Source: Flavobacterium psychrophilum
Lineage (GTDB): Bacteria > Bacteroidota > Bacteroidia > Flavobacteriales > Flavobacteriaceae
Reading direction: 5' to 3'
Assembly (NCBI GenBank): GCA_022729635.1
Contig: DZAU01000099.1
Coordinates: forward strand, 1 to 5,850
DNA: 5,850 nt
Part shown: piece after piece, positions 1 to 5,850 of the stretch
Layout: every line of letters starts with the position of its first letter
Position numbering within the stretch: the first letter of the stretch is position 1
Program-made: the position numbers and the translations under genes
The notes under the pieces: generated by a model
The model's database searches: none
What the model was told of the DNA's origin: nothing
Seen by the model: only the letters and a program-made list of their open reading frames with translations

Positions 1-17
1 AAAAAATTCACAAAATA
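1..17 (+). other. A-rich leader immediately before the first start codon
   Basis: Of the 17 bases ahead of ATG 18, all but two (C9 and C11) are A or T, and most are A. No SD sequence is visible. An unstructured A-rich leader is the usual translation-initiation context in Bacteroidota. The stretch is too short to show a promoter (-7 TAnnTTTG type) or a repressor operator, which would have to lie upstream of the window. Confidence 0.35.
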
Positions 18-1346
18 ATGATAGTAAACACTCACAAATCAAAACAAATCTTCCTGTTTCTAATAGCTATTAGTGCTTTTTACACAGGAAATGCGCAAAC
101 TTGGTCCTTGCAGCAATGTATAGACACGGCACAAGTTCACAACAAAAACTTGCAAATAAGCCGTAACAAAATAGAATTGGGCACCGAAAAACAAAACGAA
201 GCAAAAGCCAATCTTTATCCAAAAATAAACCTCAGTGCTGATTATAAATATTTTATTGAATTACCTTATACCTTGATGCCCCAATCGGCTTTTGGGGGTC
301 CCGTGGGTCTATACAAAGAAGTTCAGATGGGCGTACCTCATAATATGGGTGCAAACGTTCAACTGGCTATGCCCTTATACAACGCACAGGTTTACGGTGC
401 CATAGAAGCTACAAAAATTGCCTCTGAATTAAACCAACTGCAACACAAAAAAACGGAAGAACAAGTGTTTTTTGACATTTCAAACCTGTATTACAACGCA
501 CAAATTCTTATACATCAAAAAGAATTTATAGAAAAAAACTTGGTAAATACCGAAAAACTACTCAACAATTTAAAATTGTTGCACACCCATTTAATGGTTA
601 AAAAAAGCGATGTTTCAAAAGTCGAATTACAAAAAGAACAACTTACTACACAAAGCGAACAGGTGCAAAATCAATTTGAACAAGTAATTAATGCCCTTAA
701 ATTTTTAATGGGGATTCCCATTGCCCAAAATATCCAAATTGAAGCCGACATAAAAAACAAAAATGAAGTACCATACTCAAATAGTGTTCCGGTTGATTTA
801 GAAATAACTGAAACACAAAACAAACTGTTAAACAGCGAATTAAGCACTTTGAAAGCATCCCGAATACCTACCGTTTCTATATTTGGAAACTATGGGCAAA
901 CCGGTTTTGGCTACGATAAAAAACCTAATGATTTTCTCAAATTCTATCCCAATGCTTTTGCAGGTTTGCAAGTAACAGTTCCACTTTTTAACGGAACTGT
1001 AACCAAACATAAAATCAACCAAAAAGAGATGGAAATTCAAAACACGCAACTGCAATTGGATTTGATAACCGACCAAAATTTGATGCTTATTGATAATGCC
1101 AAACGACAAAGAGCCGTAACCCACCAAACTATTGACGACACTAATAACCAAATAGAGTTGGCTAATACGGTTTACAACGAAACCCTTTTACAACAAAAAG
1201 AAGGAACGGCTACGCTTACAGATGTTTTAATGGCAGACAATACAGTTCGTGAAGCCCAAAAAAGTTACCTAAACGCAATCATAGATTATTTAAAAGCAGA
1301 TTTGGAATTGAAAAAATTAACCGGAAATATTTCATTAAAAAATTAA
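18..1346 (+). CDS. TolC-family outer-membrane efflux channel (OEP) of an RND tripartite pump
   Basis: This 442-residue protein is the outer-membrane exit duct of the pump encoded by the next two genes. Seen: residues 1-27 form a signal peptide, with Lys8/Lys10, a hydrophobic core at about 11-22 and a GNAQ-type end, so cleavage is expected near 26/27. The mature protein opens with the WSLQQCIDTA motif (29-38) typical of the family's first helix. Two halves follow, as in TolC: helix plus strand segments at about 29-120, ending in VQLAMPLYNA, then a long Gln/Lys/Glu-rich helical hairpin at about 128-232. The second half has a strand VTVPLFNG (319-326) and a hairpin at about 328-435, including the family-typical EGTATLTDVLMAD (395-407). 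Length is normal. There is no lipobox, and Cys34 lies inside the mature domain, so it is not a lipoprotein like some OprM relatives. ATG 18 is chosen because it gives a good signal peptide. The frame stays open to the left edge, so an upstream start cannot be strictly excluded. The two halves of the fold are inferred from family knowledge. Confidence 0.95.
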   Translation: MIVNTHKSKQIFLFLIAISAFYTGNAQTWSLQQCIDTAQVHNKNLQISRNKIELGTEKQNEAKANLYPKINLSADYKYFIELPYTLMPQSAFGGPVGLYKEVQMGVPHNMGANVQLAMPLYNAQVYGAIEATKIASELNQLQHKKTEEQVFFDISNLYYNAQILIHQKEFIEKNLVNTEKLLNNLKLLHTHLMVKKSDVSKVELQKEQLTTQSEQVQNQFEQVINALKFLMGIPIAQNIQIEADIKNKNEVPYSNSVPVDLEITETQNKLLNSELSTLKASRIPTVSIFGNYGQTGFGYDKKPNDFLKFYPNAFAGLQVTVPLFNGTVTKHKINQKEMEIQNTQLQLDLITDQNLMLIDNAKRQRAVTHQTIDDTNNQIELANTVYNETLLQQKEGTATLTDVLMADNTVREAQKSYLNAIIDYLKADLELKKLTGNISLKN

Positions 1347-1359
1347 AAATATCAATATT

Positions 1360-2412
1360 ATGACTAAAAAAATCATATACATCGTCGCTGTTTTAGCAGT
1401 ACTTGCTTTCACTATTTTAAAATTGAAAAGCAACAAAGAAATCATCGAAAAACGTCCTTATCAATACGATGAAGGAAAACCAATCAGTGTACAAGTTATG
1501 CAAATAAAAGCAGATAACACAACCAATAAATTTACCTTTTCCGGAACCTTTGAGCCTTTTAAAGAAAGTAAATTAAGCACCGATATGCAAGGAAAAATAA
1601 CTGCTGTTTTGGTAGATTTAGGGAGTTCGGTACATTCAGGACAATCATTAATACAATTAGACAATTCGCTGCTGAAACTTCAATTGCAGAGTGTTGATGT
1701 TCAAATTGAAGGATTGGAAACCGATGTAAATAGGTTTAAAATTTTAGCCGATGCGGAAGCCATTCAAGGCGTACAACTCGAAAAAGCCGTACAAGGACTT
1801 AAAGCAGCTAAAATTCAAAAAGCCACCTTACAGGAGCAAATCAGCAAAACCACCATCCGCGCCCCGTTCAGCGGAATTATTACAGCAAAAATGACTGAAA
1901 TTGGAGCTTTTGCAGCACCCGGACTTCCCTTGTTGCAACTGAGCGATATTTCCAATTTAAAATTTACCATCAATGTCCCTGAAAATGATTTGTCAAAATT
2001 TCAACAAGGAAAAACACATCAAATCACTACCGATGTATATCCGGAACTATCGATAAACGGAAAAGTTACAATGATAGGTAGTAAATCAAACATTGGAAAT
2101 AGCTATCCCGTTCAATTGACCTTAAAAAATACTGCGGATGCCAAAATAAAATCGGGGATGTTTGGAAAAGTAACGATGAAAACCGATGGAAGATTAAATC
2201 AAATCACTATTCCGGCATCGGCAATGCTAGGAAGTGCTATTCAACCGCAGGTTTATGTTGTTAAAAATGGTAGCGCTGTTTTACAAAACATAACCATTAT
2301 CGAAAGATTGGAAGACAAAGTAGTTGTTTCGGAAGGTCTTTCCGTGGGCGATCAAATTGTTACCAATGGTTTTATCAATCTTTTTAATGGAGCAAAAGTT
2401 ACTTTTAAATAA
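1360..2412 (+). CDS. RND efflux periplasmic adaptor subunit (membrane fusion protein, HlyD/AcrA type)
   Basis: This 350-residue adaptor should link the inner-membrane RND pump to the TolC-like channel. Seen: an N-terminal hydrophobic segment (residues 4-20) behind two lysines has no Cys and no clear cleavage site, so the protein is probably anchored by an uncleaved helix rather than lipidated like AcrA. Domains in order: first lipoyl half at about 75-101 (MQGKITAVLVDLGSSVHSGQ), a short alpha-helical hairpin at about 102-162, and second lipoyl half at about 164-196, with the hallmark TTIRAPFSGIIT and GLPLLQLSD. A beta-barrel spans about 200-275 (NVPENDLSKFQQG; KIKSGMFGKV), and a membrane-proximal domain runs from about 280 to the end (ITIPASAML; LSVGDQIVTNGF). 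Length fits the family. It starts 13 bases after the channel gene and ends 8 bases before the pump gene, consistent with co-translation from one mRNA. No Shine-Dalgarno sequence precedes the ATG, only A/T-rich sequence, which is normal in Bacteroidota. There is no metal-binding His/Met cluster of the CusB type. Confidence 0.95.
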   Translation: MTKKIIYIVAVLAVLAFTILKLKSNKEIIEKRPYQYDEGKPISVQVMQIKADNTTNKFTFSGTFEPFKESKLSTDMQGKITAVLVDLGSSVHSGQSLIQLDNSLLKLQLQSVDVQIEGLETDVNRFKILADAEAIQGVQLEKAVQGLKAAKIQKATLQEQISKTTIRAPFSGIITAKMTEIGAFAAPGLPLLQLSDISNLKFTINVPENDLSKFQQGKTHQITTDVYPELSINGKVTMIGSKSNIGNSYPVQLTLKNTADAKIKSGMFGKVTMKTDGRLNQITIPASAMLGSAIQPQVYVVKNGSAVLQNITIIERLEDKVVVSEGLSVGDQIVTNGFINLFNGAKVTFK

Positions 2413-2420
2413 ATCTAATT

Positions 2421-5400
2421 ATGAATATTACAGAAATAGCAATAAAACGACCTTCGCTTATAATAGTTCTATTTAGTGTTTTTGCTTTATTAGGAATCAT
2501 CGGATATATGAATTTGAGTTATGAATTACTACCCGATTTCAACCAACCGGTAGTGGTCATAAAGACCATTTATCCGGGAGCAGAACCACAGGAAGTAGAA
2601 ACTTCGGTTTCACGTAAAATTGAAGATGCGCTGTCAAACCTCGAAGGAGTTGACTACCTCGAAACCAAATCAATGCCCAATGCATCCGTCATTATCGCCA
2701 ACCTAAAATACGGAACCAATGTGGACAATGCTATGCAAGATGCACAACGGTATATTGACAACATCCGTACTGATTTGCCTGCCGACATCCAAAGTCCGGT
2801 TATGAGTAAGGTTTCGCCCAATGATCTACCCATTATCTCTATCAGTGCCAAAAGTAACCTTACGGAAACCGAGTTCTATCAGAAAATGAAGGATGAATTT
2901 CTTCCTCAAATTCAACAGTTAAAAGGAGTAGCCGAGATTACAATGTTAGGGGGAGAAGAACGAGAGATTCAAGTAAAAGTGGACCAAGATAAATTAAAAC
3001 TTTATAATGTGTCGCTTACGCAAGTGGTTGATGCAATCAACCGTTCGGGGCTTGATTTACCGGCAGGAAAAGTACAGTCGGATAAAACAAACAATTCTGT
3101 ACGACTTACCGGAAAGTTTCTAACGATAGATGACATAATGAATGTTCAAGTGGCTATGCCTTTTCAGGGAAGTCCGGTGTATGTAAAAGACATCGCTTCT
3201 GTGATTGACGGCGTAAAAGAGATTAAATCGGTGAGCCGTTATAATGGCGTTAACGGTATTGGGCTGTTGCTAAAAAAACAAGGTGATGCCAATGCAGTAG
3301 ATGTTTCGGCATTAGTACGCAAAAAACTATCTGCTATCGAAGAAAAAAACAAAGACGCCGGCGTAAAGTTTATCATTGCCGATGATTCTACTGATAATAC
3401 GATTGCTGCCGTTGAATCGGTAGTAGATGATTTGATCCTTGCCGTAATATTGGTTTCCATAGTGATGCTGATGTTCTTACGAAGTTATCGAAATTCGCTT
3501 ATCGTTTTGATTTCAATTCCCACATCGCTTGTTACTGCTTTTGCCGTGATGTGGATAATGGGTTATACACTCAACCTGATGACCTTACTGGCTATGTCTT
3601 TGATTATTGGGGTTTTAGTAGATGATGCTATTGTGGTATTAGAAAATATACAACGACACCTCGATATGGGCAAAGAAAAACGCACCGCAGCAATGGACGG
3701 ACGTATGGAAATAGGGTTTTCTGCACTGTCTATTACCTTGGTCGATGTGGTAGTGTTCCTGCCTATTCTCTTTTTGCAAGTATTTATTGCAGATATGTTG
3801 AAGCAATTTGCAATGGTAGTCATTACCTCAACGATGACCAGTTTGCTCGTTGGTTTTACTTTAACGCCTTGGTTAGCTTCGCGTATTGGAAAAAAAGACG
3901 ATTTAAAACCCACGAATTTTATGAACCGTTTTCTGCTTTGGTTTGAGCATCAATTAAATACTTTTATAGAATGGTACGGCAGACAACTTCAATGGGTTTT
4001 AAACCACAAATTGATATTTACAGGGATTATTTTACTGCTTTTTGCACTGACGCTGGCAATGATGAAACAAGGTATCATCGGTAAAGAAATGATGTCCACC
4101 GGAGACCAAGGAAAGTTTCGTCTCAACTTAGAATATGATAAAACCATAACCGTCCAACAAAACAATATTACTTCGCAACAAGTAGAAAATTTTATCCTAC
4201 AACAACCCGAAGTGGCTACTTTGTTTAGCAATATTGCCGGTCCCGGCACAGGTATTGGGAGTTTGGGTGTGGGTGAAGGTAATAAATCCGAATTTACTAT
4301 TCAATTAAAACCGGATAAAGAACGGAAGATAGGTACCGAAGATTTTATGAAGAATTTACGCAATGAATTGGAAAAAAAATATGCCGGAATTAACTTTTCG
4401 ATGGCATTTATAGGATTATTGCCTAAGTCGGCGCCTATTAAAATTACATTGAGTGGCTCTAATGTGCAAGAAGTGATGCAAACAGGCAATAAATTGCAAA
4501 ATGCTATAAAAAATATGTCCGGTGCCGATAACGTGCAACTATCCGTAAAAGAAGGAAGCCCTGAATACAAAGTAATTCCCGATAAAGATAAGATGCAGCG
4601 GTTAGGATTGAATACTGCTTATGTAGGTTTAAACCTGCGAACTGCTTTTTCCGGCAACGAAGATGCAATATTAACCGAAAAAGGCACCGAATATCCCGTG
4701 CGTATATGGCTCGACGATTTTGACCGCAAAAATTTTGAAGATGTACAAAATCTGACCATTGTAAATCCAATGAATATACCCATCACCTTTGCCCAATTTG
4801 CCGAAGTAAAACAAGATAATTCACCTTCGCTGTTAGAACGACTCGACCGTCAATCTTCCGTTACACTTACTGCCGAATCCTTTGGCAGACCCTCGGGAAC
4901 ACTCGCCGATGATGTATTGGCTTATCTGAAATCAAATCCGTTGCCTGAAAACGTAAAACTGACTTGGGGTGCTGATATTAAAACTCAAAACGAAAGCTTC
5001 GGAGCACTTGGATCGGTTTTGTTAATTTCATTTATCCTGATTTACTTAATTATGGTAGCCTTGTACGACAGTTATATTTATCCTTTTGTAGCATTGTTTG
5101 GAATTCCGGTAGCAGCCATTGGTGCCTTCCTCGCCTTGAACTTAACCGCAAATGATATTACCTTATTTGCGTTGCTCGGGTTGATTATGCTTATGGGATT
5201 GGTAACCAAAAATGCCATTTTGATAGTAGATTTTACCAATCAGTTAAAAGCGGAAGGCAAGCATTATACAGAAGCATTGATTATTGCAGGTAAAGAACGT
5301 ATGCGTCCTATCTTAATGACCACACTGGCTATGGCTATCGGAATGTTGCCCATCGCACTCGCCAAGGGAACCGCCAGCGAATGGAAAAACGGATTGGCTT

Positions 5401-5516
5401 GGGTAATTATAGGCGGATTGCTTTCATCGCTTATCCTCACTGTATTTTTGGTACCGGTGGTTTATTATGCGGTGGATTCACTAAAAGATAAATTTAGTAA
5501 AAAAAAGGAAAACTAA
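2421..5516 (+). CDS. RND multidrug-type efflux permease, HAE-1 (AcrB/MexB-like) family
   Basis: This 1031-residue inner-membrane pump should work as a trimer, exchanging protons for exported substrate. Seen: the start MNITEIAIKRP is a typical RND start, followed by TM1 (about 11-29). A first periplasmic porter domain (about 30-330) contains the YPGAEPQEVE motif at 51-60. TM2-TM6 lie at about 335-487, an amphipathic linker at 502-530, and TM7 at about 531-548. A second periplasmic domain (about 555-858) and TM8-TM12 (about 860-1016) complete the fold. The proton-relay residues are all present: D401/D402 in GVLVDDAIVVLEN (AcrB D407/D408), K930 in TKNAILIVDF (K940), and R960 and T967 in RMRPILMT (R971, T978). 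The Asp pair and overall sequence favour the HAE-1 group over heavy-metal HME pumps. Length is slightly below AcrB's, with no truncation or frameshift. The region matching the AcrB switch loop is glycine-rich (606-620). It is the third gene of the efflux set. Substrates are not predictable from the sequence; drugs, dyes, detergents or bile-like compounds are possible by family. Confidence 0.97.
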   Translation: MNITEIAIKRPSLIIVLFSVFALLGIIGYMNLSYELLPDFNQPVVVIKTIYPGAEPQEVETSVSRKIEDALSNLEGVDYLETKSMPNASVIIANLKYGTNVDNAMQDAQRYIDNIRTDLPADIQSPVMSKVSPNDLPIISISAKSNLTETEFYQKMKDEFLPQIQQLKGVAEITMLGGEEREIQVKVDQDKLKLYNVSLTQVVDAINRSGLDLPAGKVQSDKTNNSVRLTGKFLTIDDIMNVQVAMPFQGSPVYVKDIASVIDGVKEIKSVSRYNGVNGIGLLLKKQGDANAVDVSALVRKKLSAIEEKNKDAGVKFIIADDSTDNTIAAVESVVDDLILAVILVSIVMLMFLRSYRNSLIVLISIPTSLVTAFAVMWIMGYTLNLMTLLAMSLIIGVLVDDAIVVLENIQRHLDMGKEKRTAAMDGRMEIGFSALSITLVDVVVFLPILFLQVFIADMLKQFAMVVITSTMTSLLVGFTLTPWLASRIGKKDDLKPTNFMNRFLLWFEHQLNTFIEWYGRQLQWVLNHKLIFTGIILLLFALTLAMMKQGIIGKEMMSTGDQGKFRLNLEYDKTITVQQNNITSQQVENFILQQPEVATLFSNIAGPGTGIGSLGVGEGNKSEFTIQLKPDKERKIGTEDFMKNLRNELEKKYAGINFSMAFIGLLPKSAPIKITLSGSNVQEVMQTGNKLQNAIKNMSGADNVQLSVKEGSPEYKVIPDKDKMQRLGLNTAYVGLNLRTAFSGNEDAILTEKGTEYPVRIWLDDFDRKNFEDVQNLTIVNPMNIPITFAQFAEVKQDNSPSLLERLDRQSSVTLTAESFGRPSGTLADDVLAYLKSNPLPENVKLTWGADIKTQNESFGALGSVLLISFILIYLIMVALYDSYIYPFVALFGIPVAAIGAFLALNLTANDITLFALLGLIMLMGLVTKNAILIVDFTNQLKAEGKHYTEALIIAGKERMRPILMTTLAMAIGMLPIALAKGTASEWKNGLAWVIIGGLLSSLILTVFLVPVVYYAVDSLKDKFSKKKEN
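5506..5510 (+). promoter_or_regulatory. SD-like AGGAA ahead of the DUF2141 start
   Basis: The bases AGGAA lie 7 bases before ATG 5518, inside the last codons of the pump gene. The other visible start codons (18, 1360, 2421) have only A/T-rich sequence in front of them, as is usual in Bacteroidota, where SD pairing is generally weak. The match also encodes the Lys-Glu end of the pump, so it may be coincidental. It supports ATG 5518 as the start of the fourth gene. Confidence 0.4.
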
Positions 5517-5517
5517 A

Positions 5518-5850
5518 ATGAAAAATGTATTTCTAAATATAAATCTTTTAGCTGTCTTCTTGTTTTTAAATTCTTTTCACAAAAAAGAAACAACAAACTA
5601 TTCGTTGACGGTTTCGGTAAAACATTTGAAAAATTCGGACGGTGTTGTACAATACGCTTTATACAATTCGACAAATGGAATTCCTGATGAGCATTACAAT
5701 AAATACTATCGTAAGGGGACAGCCGAAATTTCAAACAAGGCATCTGAAATAACTTTTGAGAATCTTCCTACCGGTACTTATGCCGTAAATATTCTCCACG
5801 ATGAAGATGTCAATGGTAAGATTAAAAAGGGTTTAGTACTTCCAAAAGAA
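5518..5850 (+). CDS. DUF2141-like exported protein, 3' end beyond the window (partial)
   Basis: An open frame of 111 codons runs from ATG 5518 to the last base without a stop; family members are usually somewhat longer (about 140 residues), so roughly the last fifth is missing. Seen: the N terminus MKNVFLNINLLAVFLFLNSF looks like an export signal, but no AxA site or lipobox Cys follows, only HKKE, so cleavage is uncertain. The mature part matches the DUF2141 pattern: a beta-strand opening (YSLTVSVKHLKNSDGVVQYALYN, residues 28-50), then ITFENLPTGTYAVNILHDED (78-97), then VNGKIKKGLVLPKE (98-111). The D95-x-D97-x-N99-G100 stretch resembles a calcium-binding loop, though position 12 (Leu106) is not acidic. 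The function of the family is unknown; a periplasmic or surface beta-sandwich fold is plausible. Only one base separates it from the pump stop codon, so it is probably the fourth gene of the operon. Any role in efflux is inference from position only. Confidence 0.8.
   Translation, partial: MKNVFLNINLLAVFLFLNSFHKKETTNYSLTVSVKHLKNSDGVVQYALYNSTNGIPDEHYNKYYRKGTAEISNKASEITFENLPTGTYAVNILHDEDVNGKIKKGLVLPKE

Larger units (their letters stand above)
18..5850 (+). other. Putative operon: channel, adaptor, RND pump, DUF2141 protein
   Basis: Four same-strand genes are separated by 13 bases (1347-1359), 8 bases (2413-2420) and 1 base (5517). None of these gaps can hold a promoter or a hairpin terminator, so a single transcript is the simplest reading. 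The order outer-membrane factor, adaptor, pump is common for Bacteroidota RND systems. The first gene begins 18 bases into the window and the fourth runs off the right edge, so the operon's promoter, regulator and terminator are not visible, and further genes may belong to it on either side. Confidence 0.85.

Noticed and set aside
840..1151. 103-codon open frame on the minus strand
   Set aside because: It is fully antisense to the conserved second half of the TolC-like gene, which has clear family motifs on the + strand. There is no start context or known domain.
1347..1359. Promoter or terminator between the channel and adaptor genes
   Set aside because: Thirteen A/T-rich bases cannot hold either element, and no inverted repeat is present. 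It is an ordinary operon spacer.
3563..3913. 116-codon open frame on the minus strand
   Set aside because: It lies wholly inside the RND pump gene, antisense to TM4-TM6 coding sequence. The translation is Ser/Ile/Thr-rich with no recognisable domain and no gene context. It is a shadow of the pump's codon pattern.
4504..4770. Minus-strand open frame of 88 codons within the pump gene
   Set aside because: It is antisense to the second periplasmic domain of the pump. Its composition (Cys/Arg/Leu-rich) is unlike the real genes here, and there is no supporting signal.
2421..5516. Possibility that the pump is a heavy-metal (CusA/CzcA-type, HME) exporter
   Set aside because: TM4 carries the Asp-Asp pair (D401/D402) of HAE pumps, and the neighbouring adaptor lacks a Met/His metal-binding segment, so a drug-type pump fits better.
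5513..5743. Minus-strand open frame of 76 codons across the pump/DUF2141 junction
   Set aside because: It overlaps the better supported DUF2141-like frame, which has a matching export signal and family motifs. The antisense product resembles nothing I know.
1..5850. Mobile element, CRISPR array, tRNA or attachment-site repeat
   Set aside because: I saw no transposase, integrase, terminal inverted repeat, periodic direct repeat or cloverleaf-like sequence. The window is almost entirely coding on one strand.

Overview
The window is low-GC, A/T-rich DNA. Its features point to a member of the Bacteroidota, probably a Flavobacteriia- or Sphingobacteriia-like organism. Start codons sit behind A-rich stretches without convincing Shine-Dalgarno sequences, lysine, asparagine and isoleucine codons are AT-biased, the outer-membrane factor has a signal peptide ending in an 'NAQ'-type site, and a DUF2141-type exported protein follows. 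I cannot name a genus from the sequence alone.

Layout: four genes lie head to tail on the + strand and fill almost the whole window. They are a TolC-like outer-membrane factor (18-1346), a periplasmic membrane fusion/adaptor protein (1360-2412), a 1031-residue RND inner-membrane pump of the HAE-1 type (2421-5516), and the first 111 codons of a DUF2141-like secreted protein (5518-5850, cut off by the window edge). The gaps are only 13, 8 and 1 bases, so the genes look like one transcription unit. Its promoter, and any regulator gene upstream, lie outside the window because only 17 bases precede the first start codon. No terminator, RNA gene, insertion sequence, CRISPR array or intergenic stretch longer than 13 bases (17 with the left edge) is present.

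How it works together: the first three genes encode a complete tripartite efflux system. The RND trimer captures substrate from the periplasm or outer leaflet of the inner membrane using the proton gradient, the adaptor bridges the gap, and the TolC-like channel opens across the outer membrane. The proton-relay residues of the pump are all conserved, so it looks functional. The substrate cannot be read from the sequence. The Asp-Asp pair in TM4 argues for an organic or drug-type substrate rather than a heavy-metal (HME) pump.

I found no convincing new system. The points most worth a second look are the tight coupling of the DUF2141 gene to the pump, the gene-end/gene-start junction (an in-phase A_AAA_AAG heptamer, the only SD-like sequence at a gene start, and an overlapping ATGA), and a glycine-rich, aromatic-free segment where the AcrB 'switch loop' would lie.
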